From an uncultured Bacteroidota bacterium (GTDB lineage: Bacteria; Bacteroidota; Bacteroidia; Flavobacteriales_F; PHOS-HE28): a stretch of DNA of 43,150 bases. Each line of letters starts with the position of its first letter. Positions within the stretch are counted from its first letter, which is position 1. Below, piece after piece: positions 8,830-16,818 of the stretch. A program made the position numbers and the translations under genes. The notes beneath the pieces are model-generated. The model had not been told where the DNA came from, did no database searches, and saw only the letters and a list, made by a program, of their open reading frames with translations. The DNA is taken from NCBI GenBank assembly GCA_902825795.1, contig CADECG010000011.1, forward strand, positions 1 to 43,150, written 5' to 3'.

Positions 8830-11313
8830 TCAGAACCGCAGGTAGAACGACGGCTTGATGATGAACGGCAGCACTAGCTCGTTCCCCAAATGATCGAGCC
8901 GCCAGATGAAGTCCACACGAGCGATCTTCAGGATGTTCTCGATGCCGAATCCAACTTCGGTGTAGGGCCGATCGAGCGCGCTCTGCCAAGAACCGAGCAG
9001 GTATGGGCCGCTGGCGTTCTCGCTGCGGAGACCGCCATAGAACACTTTGCCCAACACGAACTCGCGCAGTTTCAACCGACGCACAAGCGGGATCTTGTTG
9101 AAGAACAAGCCCTCGAAATGGTGCTCCAGTTGCAGCGAGGCATGCTCGTCACTGGCGAACTCCATGTAGTTCATCAGGTTGAACGCATGGTCGTCGTTAA
9201 GTAGCAGTGGGTTGGCTTCGGGCGTGTGTAGCAAAGGATACGGCACCTGTCCGCTGACCATTCCCGCTTCGGCGATGATGTTCAAGTAACCCCATTTGTT
9301 CGCGCGCAGTTGGTGTTCGACTTTCAGCTTGTAGCTCTGGTGATCGTAGCCGCCATCGAGGAACCCTTGCATGCCGTTCAGCAATTCGAACGTCACCATC
9401 GGGTACTTGAGGAAGAAGAGCCTACGGTCGGTGTCGCCATAGTCGGCGGGCAACTTCCCGGCTCCCCATGCAAAGCGCAGGACAAGCTTCACACCGGCGC
9501 TCGCAATGCTGTTCATGGTGATCGTATCACCCTCGCTCGTGGTCCGGTGGAAGTCATAACCAACTGGCGCCATACGATCGCGGTACACCCCTGCCCGGCT
9601 GCTGAACCCGGTGAACCACTGCCGCTCCAGCCAGCCTTCGCTGCCCTCAGCCATCATGCGGTGATCGCGGCCTGCAATGCGGAACGGCGAGGTGAGCACA
9701 TGATCCAGCGGGATCATGAAAGGGCTGCGGCCCTGCTGCACTTGATCGTTGCGGTACCGCCCACCGAGCGACCAGCGTTTCCCATGCTCATTGGCCAAGT
9801 GCCATTGTGCGCTGGCTCCGCCTTTCCATCTACGATCACCGAAACCATAGGCGAGGTACCCTGCAAGTTCCACTCGCTTGCTGAAACGGTCGTTAGTACG
9901 CAACCCGAATTTGGCCCTGCTCCCCTCCGCTTCGTTGTAGCTATAGAACGTGAAGGCATGGCCGATATCGATCGGACCCGCTGGCAACCAGCCTTCCGCG
10001 ATGAGCTTCGATGCGTTGACGATGCGTTTCCACTTCGGGTCGTTGTTCATGCGGCCCACCATCTCTTCAAGGTCCCGCTCTTCCTGTGTCAGCGCATCGC
10101 GCCGTGCAACCTTCCACCACGCGCTATCGCGCTCCAACGCCAGAGGATCCATCACCACCGGATCCACGCCGGAATAAAAGTCATCGTCGCGCGGCCGGTC
10201 CATCACGATGTTCCTGACCTCCGTTGATTTCCTGCCGAAGAACCCGGTCATCTCCTTGCTGTTCTCCACCACGGTGAAGTCGGCCAGCACTTGGCTCCTG
10301 TGCATGAACCACTGGGTGCTATCGAGCCACTGGTAGTTGTATCGCAGCCAATAGTTGCGCACGAAATTCACGTTGGCTTCGATGCTGAACGCGAGATCGA
10401 CCTGCACAACCGCATAGGTGCTGTCGTGTATGAACATGGAACCGGTGAAGGCCACATCGCTGCGTCCCTTCGGTTCGAAGTCGATGCGGTGGCAGGGATG
10501 ACCACCAACGACGTAGATGCTATCGAACAGTTTGTGATCGTAGTTGCGATTATAATGGTCGTTGATGGGACTTGGGAACGCGTGATCGAGGATCACCACG
10601 TAGTTCTCGTAGATGTCCGGGTCGATGTACATATCCTCGACGAACTCCGTGATGCGAGGTGCCTTGAAGAACTTCACGGTGCGCCTGCCATGCACCACTT
10701 GTTTGTATTCCGGTGGTTGCTTGCGGTAGAAGTGTTCTTCACTGCTTTCGGTGAGCAGGATCGGCAAGTAGTTGACCCCGTCGGCCGTGGTATCGGCATA
10801 GTCCCAGATGTAATCGAACGGCCGCAGGAGCAGATTGCGCTTGGCCTTCTCGGTGAATTGGTTCAGGTCGAAGCGCACGCGGTGGTAGAGTTCATACTCG
10901 TAGGCCTTCAGGCGCGATGGACGGTTAACGGGTTTGTGGGCGATCACTTCGCGCAGGATGGCAAAGGCCGGGTTCTCGTGCGGTCGGCTGATGGTGAAGG
11001 CGCCGAGTTCCATGGCGTCCGGCACCAGTTCCACATCGATCTCTTCCGTGACACCAACGCTCACGGCCACCACTTGCGATCGGTAACCGAGCATGCTCAC
11101 CACAAGCGAATCGAAACCGCGACCGGTCTCCAGATAGAACCGGCCGCTGCTATCCGCATCGGCACCCACGTTGCTGCCTTTGAACACCGCCACGGCGAAG
11201 GGGACCGGTTCCAACGTAGCGGCATCCAGCACTCGCCCGAAGATCCTCGTGCGTTGGGCATTGGCCATTGCAACAAGGCATAGCGCGAAAGCCAACAACA
11301 CGGATCGCCGCAT
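8830..11313 (-). CDS. DUF5686-type outer-membrane beta-barrel with carboxypeptidase-like N-domain
   Basis: An 827-residue protein: signal peptide MRRSVLLAFALCLVAMANA, then a CarboxypepD_reg-like domain (about residues 20-105: IFGRVLDAATLEPVPFAV, DADSSGRFYLETG, SMLGYRSQVV), then a long beta-strand-rich region ending FIIKPSFYLRF with the terminal Phe typical of Bam-inserted barrels. This architecture matches the Bacteroidota DUF5686 family, whose function is not firmly known. The ATG at 11313 was chosen because it begins the signal peptide; a frame extending 87 codons upstream overlaps the divergent sulfotransferase region and has no merit. Alternative: another TonB-independent barrel family. 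Confidence 0.85.
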   Translation of the reverse strand: MRRSVLLAFALCLVAMANAQRTRIFGRVLDAATLEPVPFAVAVFKGSNVGADADSSGRFYLETGRGFDSLVVSMLGYRSQVVAVSVGVTEEIDVELVPDAMELGAFTISRPHENPAFAILREVIAHKPVNRPSRLKAYEYELYHRVRFDLNQFTEKAKRNLLLRPFDYIWDYADTTADGVNYLPILLTESSEEHFYRKQPPEYKQVVHGRRTVKFFKAPRITEFVEDMYIDPDIYENYVVILDHAFPSPINDHYNRNYDHKLFDSIYVVGGHPCHRIDFEPKGRSDVAFTGSMFIHDSTYAVVQVDLAFSIEANVNFVRNYWLRYNYQWLDSTQWFMHRSQVLADFTVVENSKEMTGFFGRKSTEVRNIVMDRPRDDDFYSGVDPVVMDPLALERDSAWWKVARRDALTQEERDLEEMVGRMNNDPKWKRIVNASKLIAEGWLPAGPIDIGHAFTFYSYNEAEGSRAKFGLRTNDRFSKRVELAGYLAYGFGDRRWKGGASAQWHLANEHGKRWSLGGRYRNDQVQQGRSPFMIPLDHVLTSPFRIAGRDHRMMAEGSEGWLERQWFTGFSSRAGVYRDRMAPVGYDFHRTTSEGDTITMNSIASAGVKLVLRFAWGAGKLPADYGDTDRRLFFLKYPMVTFELLNGMQGFLDGGYDHQSYKLKVEHQLRANKWGYLNIIAEAGMVSGQVPYPLLHTPEANPLLLNDDHAFNLMNYMEFASDEHASLQLEHHFEGLFFNKIPLVRRLKLREFVLGKVFYGGLRSENASGPYLLGSWQSALDRPYTEVGFGIENILKIARVDFIWRLDHLGNELVLPFIIKPSFYLRF

Positions 11314-11428
11314 CACCGGGCCTGCACGCCAAGACGCCGGACGGCCAACGCCCCCAGAAGAACTCCATACCAGTGCAGCGCGCATTGCGGATATTGCGGC
11401 CAAGCTATCGCACGGTAGCGCACCGAAC

Positions 11429-12514
11429 ATGTCCACCATCAACGGCACCCGCTCACCCTTCAGTGCGCACGCGGCATACGGATCGAGCCTGCGTGCGTGG
11501 TGCCGCGTGCTGTTGAAGCATGGAGGAACGATCGGTGTAACGTACGTCCCGAGGGTTTTGGCCATCACCGCCATGATCGCGCTGAACGCGCCGTTGCGCT
11601 GGCTCGAACACCTGCGCTATGATCGCCGCATCCGGAAGGCCATTGTCAAGGACCCCGTCTTCATCTTGGGACATCCGCGCAGCGGCACCACTTACCTGCA
11701 CTATGTGATGAGCCGCGATCCGCAGTTCGCTTTCGCATCTGTGTACGAGAGCCTGATGCCGTGGACGTTCCTCGGCATGGGCCGCTTCCTGCGAAACGTG
11801 CTCGGCAAAGCCCTACCAGCCACACGGCCCATGGACAATGTGAAAATGACCGCCGATGCACCGAAGGAGGAGGAGTTCGCGCTGGCGTGCATGGGTCCGG
11901 AGTCTTTGGTCATAGGCTACTTTTTTCCGCGCCAGCTGGGCGAAGTGTTCAATGCGACCGTGTTGTTGAAGGATGAAGCCAGCAGACGTCACTGGCAACG
12001 GCACCTGCTCTACTTCATGCGAAAACTCACGGTGAAGTACGGACCGAAGCCTCTGCTCATGAAGAGCCCGGCCAATACCGCAAGGGTGAAGGAGATCCTG
12101 GAACTATTTCCGAATGCACGCTTCATTTTCATCCATCGCGAACCGTTCACAGTGTACGCAAGCACTATCCGGCTTTACAGCAAGATCCTGCCGCAACAGG
12201 CACTTCAAAGCGTGAGCGCGGAAGCTGTTCGCGACTTCGTCCTTTCGAGTTACGCACCAATGCGCATGAAGTATGAAGACGATCAGGCGCTCATACCTGC
12301 GGGGCACTTGGTGAAACTGCGGTACGAGGACTTCATCGGCCGCGAGCTGGAACTGCTCGAAGCCGCTTATCGCCAACTCGGGCTCGAAGGTTTCGCGCTG
12401 GCGCGGCCGTTCATGGAAGCCGAGATCAATGCTACAAGCGGCTATGAGACGAACACATACACGTTGAGCAAGGAGGACGTGGCTGCAGTGAAGAAGTCCT
12501 GGGGACTTTGGTGA
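11429..12514 (+). CDS. Sulfotransferase family protein
   Basis: A 361-residue PAPS-dependent sulfotransferase of the Sulfotransfer_3 type. The 5'-phosphosulfate loop is GHPRSGTTYL (81-90). The 3'-phosphate motif is in RFIFIHREPFTVYAS (231-245, with R237 and S245). A conserved KSP stands at 212-214. A helical or hydrophobic N-terminal region (40-60) precedes the catalytic domain and may contact the membrane. The ATG at 11429 was preferred to an earlier frame that overlaps the divergent DUF5686 gene. Its stop lies 9 bases from the stop of the convergent acid ligase, so it flanks the biosynthetic cassette; whether it acts in that pathway is inference. The acceptor substrate cannot be read from the sequence. 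Confidence 0.85.
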   Translation: MSTINGTRSPFSAHAAYGSSLRAWCRVLLKHGGTIGVTYVPRVLAITAMIALNAPLRWLEHLRYDRRIRKAIVKDPVFILGHPRSGTTYLHYVMSRDPQFAFASVYESLMPWTFLGMGRFLRNVLGKALPATRPMDNVKMTADAPKEEEFALACMGPESLVIGYFFPRQLGEVFNATVLLKDEASRRHWQRHLLYFMRKLTVKYGPKPLLMKSPANTARVKEILELFPNARFIFIHREPFTVYASTIRLYSKILPQQALQSVSAEAVRDFVLSSYAPMRMKYEDDQALIPAGHLVKLRYEDFIGRELELLEAAYRQLGLEGFALARPFMEAEINATSGYETNTYTLSKEDVAAVKKSWGLW

Positions 12515-12523
12515 GTGTCGTCG

Positions 12524-13930
12524 TCAACCGCGCCTCACCTTCCCCGTTACAGTCATGGGCAATTGAGCGACGAACCGGATGCGTTGCGGCAGTTTGTGCA
12601 CCGTCAAGTGCTTGCGGCAGTGCGCGATCAGGTCCTCCACATCAAGAACCACATCCGCCTTCAGCACCACATCAGCCTCCACGATCTCGCTCAAGAGTGC
12701 GTGCGCCCCACCACGCACGCGTGACCCAACAACGAATGGATGCGCGTTGATCACCGCCTCCACTTCCTCCGGAAAGACTTTATTGCCGGCCACATTGATC
12801 ATGGACTTACTACGGCCACGAACGGTGATGAGACCATCTGCGCCTCGCGTTGCCAGATCGCCCGTAAGGAACCAACCATCGCGCAGAATGTCGCCTCGAA
12901 GCACCGGTGGCGCCAAGTAGCCATCGAACATGCCCGGGCCTCTCAAGGCCAGCTGGCCGACCGTACCATCAGGGATCGGATGCAGCGCGTCATCCAATAT
13001 GGCGACTTCAAAATCGGGCAGTGCGTGGCCGACAGCCTCCGGGTGTTCAGTCGCGCTGCGCATGTTGATGATCGGCAGCCCCACTTCAATGATCCCGAAG
13101 GCTTGCGACACCGGTAGTCCGAACTTCTTGAAGAAGCTCGCGCACAGCTCTGGCGACGACCCCGCACTGGTGGAGATCACCCGCTGCAACGGCCCAAGCG
13201 AAGTACAGGTCGGATCGGAGACGAGCAAGCGAACGTGCATCGGCGATGCATAGAGCAACACCGCATTCGAGGCTTCCGCCGCACGGACGATCTGCTCCGC
13301 CGTGAAATCCTCGCTGAGCACAATGGTCGCTCCGTGGTATAGGTAGAGCATCACCGACACCACGAAGTGATAGGCCATGGGCAGCACCCACACCACAGCA
13401 TCGCCCGGCGCGAGCTGCAATCCCTTGTTCGCCGCCTCCACCCGCTCGATCACGCTGCGATGGGCGATGATCACACCTTTCGATGTGCCGGTGGTTCCGC
13501 TCGTGAAGCGGATGAACGCGGCATCGGGCACGTGGGGGGCGATGCGATGCTCTTCCCGCACGAACAACTCGAGTGTGTAGCGCCGGACACCGATAACTAC
13601 AGCACCGGCCGCCGACTCGCGCAGCACCGCATGTAACCCTGCCTCGTGTATCAGTTGTCCCTGCTCCGATGCCGTGAGGTTGCTGGCGATCGGCAAAACG
13701 ACCGCATTGCACTTCAACCCGGCCAACATGGCGATGATGAACTCCGGGCTGTTGCGATCGACGACGCCGAGGCCGTTGCCGGGGACCAAGCCGAGCTGCC
13801 GAAATACATCCGCCAGTCTTTCCACTTGTTGCAACAGCGACCCATAGCTGATCGCTCCTTCGCTCGTGCGCACTGCGGCATTCGGTGCATACAGTGCGTT
13901 CCGGTCGTGTATGGCGTCAAAGAAGTTCAT
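12524..13930 (-). CDS. AMP-forming acid ligase (standalone adenylation enzyme)
   Basis: A compact 468-residue member of the ANL superfamily, which activates a carboxylic acid as its adenylate and transfers it to CoA or a carrier thiol. Core motifs seen: A3 FTSGTTGTSKG (142-152), A5 as AFGIIEVG (278-284, Glu kept but the usual YG/TE replaced), A7 TGDLA (356-360), A8 GRSKSMINVAGNKVFPEEVE (372-391) and A10 TGKVRR with the catalytic Lys near 464. The protein stops almost immediately after A10, shorter than acyl-CoA synthetases (usually over 500). It is the last gene of the carrier-protein cassette, 3 bases after the oxidoreductase. The neighbouring carrier protein suggests acid:carrier-protein ligation, but a CoA ligase cannot be excluded. 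Confidence 0.88.
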   Translation of the reverse strand: MNFFDAIHDRNALYAPNAAVRTSEGAISYGSLLQQVERLADVFRQLGLVPGNGLGVVDRNSPEFIIAMLAGLKCNAVVLPIASNLTASEQGQLIHEAGLHAVLRESAAGAVVIGVRRYTLELFVREEHRIAPHVPDAAFIRFTSGTTGTSKGVIIAHRSVIERVEAANKGLQLAPGDAVVWVLPMAYHFVVSVMLYLYHGATIVLSEDFTAEQIVRAAEASNAVLLYASPMHVRLLVSDPTCTSLGPLQRVISTSAGSSPELCASFFKKFGLPVSQAFGIIEVGLPIINMRSATEHPEAVGHALPDFEVAILDDALHPIPDGTVGQLALRGPGMFDGYLAPPVLRGDILRDGWFLTGDLATRGADGLITVRGRSKSMINVAGNKVFPEEVEAVINAHPFVVGSRVRGGAHALLSEIVEADVVLKADVVLDVEDLIAHCRKHLTVHKLPQRIRFVAQLPMTVTGKVRRG

Positions 13931-13933
13931 GGC

Positions 13934-15181
13934 TCAGTGCGGAAGCTGTTCAGCCCGAAGACGTGCAATGGCCTCATCCCTCGACTTTCCGAGCGCATGA
14001 TACGCCGCAAGCATCCCGGCCGCATAGCCCGTGCTGAGGCACGTGCCGATAACACGTGCGCTGGCGATCGCCATTTCCGATGCGCTGATACCACGACCCG
14101 CGAAGTACAATCCTTCAATTGCAGCGGATTCGAGAGCTCCAGCGGGAATCAAGTAATGCTCTCCCTCGGGCAGCCATTGCATATCCGCCCCGGGTCCGTC
14201 CCCCCAATGCTCAATCGGCCACGCGCCTACAGCAACACCATCTGTGGGCTTCTGCGCTCCGAGCACTTCAGTCTGTGTGAGAATGTGCTTACCCACCGGT
14301 CGTTGCTCCGTGCGCACACCGATCTCCGGTGCAATGGACTTGATGGTGCACTCGCTGCACGCTTCAACTTGTTGACGGAGGAACTCAATGATCTCCAACG
14401 CGGTGCGATGCCCGAGCGCATTCAATTCGTTCAGGTCCTCGCCTTGTTCGGGTCGGTGGCGCAGGGTCACCTTCACCCCTACCGACCCATCGCGCAACGA
14501 ACCGTGCAGTATTCCAATATGTTTCACCGCTGCTACACGTTCATCGCCGCTCTCGGTCGCCCGCATCAACGCGCGCATCATCGCCGGCGCCAACGTCCGC
14601 GCATCGTCCGTCCGGATACCGCCCAAGAAGAACACCTGGCTGGGCGCTTGATACTGCTGCTCCGTGATAACGGCCGCCTCGCACAGCTTGGACACTACTG
14701 CACCACCCGCACAATCGATCACGGCGCCCGGTGAAATGGCATAAGGCCCCGTCGGGCTCTCAACATGCACACGGCTGATCCCGCGGTCATCCACCTCGCA
14801 TGATACAACGGTTGTGCGAAGCCTTGTGAGTTCGTTGAACCCGATCAATGGCATCATGGCAACTTCGTTGAACGCATCAATGCGGTACGGGATGTACCAC
14901 AGACCGTTCGCCCCGCGCTCGGGCACGGTTCGTCCACAGGCCATCACATCCACACAGAAATCACGCACTTGGCCGATAAGCGCCCATCGCGGCTGTTCAT
15001 CGTGTGAACGCAGGAAGGCACCACAGATGGTTCCGACCATGGCATTGGTCGCCTTGCCGCCGAACCGATCCGCTCGGTCCAGGATCATGTAGCTCGCCCC
15101 CGAGGCATGCAACGCCAATGCGGCGCCATAGCCCGCAGCGCCGCCACCGACAATGAGCACATCACACCGTTCCTGTTCCAT
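13934..15181 (-). CDS. FAD-dependent oxidoreductase of the biosynthetic cassette
   Basis: A 415-residue flavoprotein resembling the FAD_oxidored family. The dinucleotide motif is DVLIVGGGAAGYGAALAL at the N-terminus, followed by an acidic strand end (YMILDRADRFGGKATNAMVG) and a C-terminal FAD contact GLYFAGRGISASEMA. Start ATG 15181 (MEQERCDV) was chosen because it places the Rossmann strand at the usual distance; ATG 15196 is possible and a further upstream frame is not credible. It overlaps the acyltransferase gene by 20 bases and ends 3 bases before the ligase ATG, so all are co-translated. The substrate is unknown; a carrier-bound acyl chain is a guess from context. Confidence 0.82.
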   Translation of the reverse strand: MEQERCDVLIVGGGAAGYGAALALHASGASYMILDRADRFGGKATNAMVGTICGAFLRSHDEQPRWALIGQVRDFCVDVMACGRTVPERGANGLWYIPYRIDAFNEVAMMPLIGFNELTRLRTTVVSCEVDDRGISRVHVESPTGPYAISPGAVIDCAGGAVVSKLCEAAVITEQQYQAPSQVFFLGGIRTDDARTLAPAMMRALMRATESGDERVAAVKHIGILHGSLRDGSVGVKVTLRHRPEQGEDLNELNALGHRTALEIIEFLRQQVEACSECTIKSIAPEIGVRTEQRPVGKHILTQTEVLGAQKPTDGVAVGAWPIEHWGDGPGADMQWLPEGEHYLIPAGALESAAIEGLYFAGRGISASEMAIASARVIGTCLSTGYAAGMLAAYHALGKSRDEAIARLRAEQLPH

Positions 15182-16469
15182 CCGTTGGTGCGTCATTGCC
15201 CGTGAGATGCTGCACAAGATCGCGCTGGAAGCGGTCGAACTCGCTTGGCGAAAGGGCTTCGTACACAGCACCGAGAACGACTTGCATCCCTTCCGCATTG
15301 CGCTTGAAGGTCACCGTGAGTCCCGGTGGCGATGGAACTGAGGCGTAGTCCACGATCCCGAGAACAGGTACACCTCCAAAATTGGCGATGCCTTCGCCTT
15401 CGTTGCCCAGATCCGAAAAGGACAAGCTGGCGTAGTCGCCGCGCATCGGTAGGTTCACCAGAGTGCTGTACAGCCAAAGCGGCACACGGCGGAAGAAGTT
15501 CAACAGCGACGAATAGCGATGAGGAATGCCGTCGCCAAGCTGCTTCTTCACTTGAGTATGGACAGTCGCGATCGCTCGCTTCGGGTCGCTCACTTCATCC
15601 GCCTTCAACCGCGCGAAGACGAACGACAAGCTGTTCGAGAAGAGATGCCCTACGCTTCCCTTTTTGCGCGTGCTCACGGGCATGCTCAGCCAGAAGTACG
15701 GAGGCTGCTCGCGTCGCTGATCGAACACCTGTTGCAAAGCCTTGAGCGTGATCGCGAGGTGGAAGTTGCTGTTGCCGAAACGAGCGCCGTGTGCCCAAGC
15801 ATTGCGGTCCACGACCTCGCGCTGTGCGCGGGACAATTGGACCACCTTGAATACAGGGTTGGAAACATGGCCAGGTGTTCCACGCAGCAGCCGGGCCATG
15901 AACCAGAACGGCGAGCCGAGCATGTAGAACATGATGTATACCGTATTGCGGAACTCGGGCCACCAGTGCTCTTGGCTCCGCTTCGGGAAGAGTTGCTCCT
16001 GCGGCCACGGAGGCGCACCGGGTTGTATGGCATTCGCCAGATTCACCATACCACGCTGATCAAAGAGCGCATGATGCGCCGAGATCACGAGCCGCTTGCT
16101 GCCATTGGCGAAATGCAGAAGATCCGCGCGCACAGTACTTCCCGTTAACGGCAGATCGCGGTGCAGGACCATGACGTTGAAATAGTCACTTGTGCAGCGC
16201 TCGTGCACGTCAACGTTTTCCACAGCATCCACGCCACTCCTGCTCTCCCAGCGCGGCATAACAAGGGTTGCGCGCTTCATGCGCAGGGAAACAGCGAGTT
16301 GGAAATTCCGGTTGACGGCGATACCCGCTGCCAACGCTTGTAGATCGGCGGATGGGTCGAGTTCGAGGGAAAGCCGAACCACATTACCCACCCGGCTGCG
16401 CTTGCGCATGTGACGGTCCAATAGGACCTGGAAATTGTCGGCACCGGAAAGTGGGTAACGCAGTTCCAT
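15162..16469 (-). CDS. HxxxD acyltransferase (condensation / wax-ester-synthase-like)
   Basis: A 435-residue member of the chloramphenicol-acetyltransferase-like fold superfamily. The active-site motif is HHALFDQRG at 132-140 (His133, Asp137). A second family-like stretch, SMPVSTR (262-268) followed by FSNSLSFVFARL, resembles the PVSxR/GN region of WS/DGAT and condensation domains. Such enzymes transfer an acyl group from a thioester to an alcohol or amine. The start ATG at 16469 overlaps the carrier-protein stop as TGATG, giving strict coupling; a frame extending upstream into the carrier gene was rejected. A hydrophobic patch near 176-195 may bind a lipid or membrane. The acceptor is unknown. 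Confidence 0.82.
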   Translation of the reverse strand: MELRYPLSGADNFQVLLDRHMRKRSRVGNVVRLSLELDPSADLQALAAGIAVNRNFQLAVSLRMKRATLVMPRWESRSGVDAVENVDVHERCTSDYFNVMVLHRDLPLTGSTVRADLLHFANGSKRLVISAHHALFDQRGMVNLANAIQPGAPPWPQEQLFPKRSQEHWWPEFRNTVYIMFYMLGSPFWFMARLLRGTPGHVSNPVFKVVQLSRAQREVVDRNAWAHGARFGNSNFHLAITLKALQQVFDQRREQPPYFWLSMPVSTRKKGSVGHLFSNSLSFVFARLKADEVSDPKRAIATVHTQVKKQLGDGIPHRYSSLLNFFRRVPLWLYSTLVNLPMRGDYASLSFSDLGNEGEGIANFGGVPVLGIVDYASVPSPPGLTVTFKRNAEGMQVVLGAVYEALSPSEFDRFQRDLVQHLTGNDAPTDGTGTV

Positions 16470-16738
16470 CAACGACCGGTTGCTGAGGCCGTGGCGATGG
16501 CAACGGCGCAACGCGCAAGGGCATCGGCACTGCGCAGGTTTTCAGGGCGCAACGCGTCGTCCGGCAGAACGATACCGTGTTTGCGCTCCAAATACATCAC
16601 CAATTCGATGATGGACATGCTGTCTACGCCCAGCTCTTGGAACGGAGTGCTAGGCGTGCACACCACGTTCCTGTCGAGCACCCGTTCGCGCAGGTAGTCG
16701 CAGAGTTCATTGGCCAACTGGGTCGGGTCGTTCGTCAC
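16469..16738 (-). CDS. Standalone acyl/peptidyl carrier protein
   Basis: An 89-residue carrier protein. The phosphopantetheine attachment site is GVDSMSIIELVMYLE, with Ser40 in the D-S-M context, followed by the expected helix. The most plausible start is a GTG at 16738 (VTNDPTQL), giving the usual carrier length; an upstream ATG frame at 16849 would overrun the divergent gene and adds a non-carrier-like basic leader. It is the first gene of the cassette and overlaps the acyltransferase start by one base (TGATG). A promoter-like TACGTTCG stands 18 bases upstream of the GTG. The tail ATASATGR is slightly long and flexible. Confidence 0.85.
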   Translation of the reverse strand: MTNDPTQLANELCDYLRERVLDRNVVCTPSTPFQELGVDSMSIIELVMYLERKHGIVLPDDALRPENLRSADALARCAVAIATASATGR

Positions 16739-16756
16739 GCGCTGAACAAGTCGCGG

Positions 16757-16764
16757 CGAACGTA
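16757..16764 (-). promoter_or_regulatory. Possible -7 element of the carrier-protein cassette
   Basis: The minus strand reads TACGTTCG (one base from TAnnTTTG), 18 bases before the GTG start. It lies about 20 bases from a similar element facing the other way, so the cassette and the desaturase may share an 80-base bidirectional promoter region. Confidence 0.4.
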
Positions 16765-16782
16765 CGCACGGGCGGCATGCGC

Positions 16783-16790
16783 TATTTTGC
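16783..16790 (+). promoter_or_regulatory. Possible -7 element of the CrtI-like gene
   Basis: TATTTTGC, close to TAnnTTTG with one base missing in the spacer, lies 28 bases before the ATG at 16819. This also argues against a start at 16777, which would precede it. Confidence 0.35.
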
Positions 16791-16818
16791 CCTCCGATCC
16801 GAAGGCGTACCGAATAGC

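Noticed and set aside
13646-14734. 362-codon plus-strand frame across the ligase and oxidoreductase genes
   Set aside because: It crosses two well-supported minus-strand genes with intact motifs and shows no domain.
12524-16738. Sulfonolipid or flexirubin gene cluster
   Set aside because: The PLP-dependent acyl-cysteate-type synthase and the ketosynthases or aromatic ammonia-lyase expected for those pathways are absent from the window.
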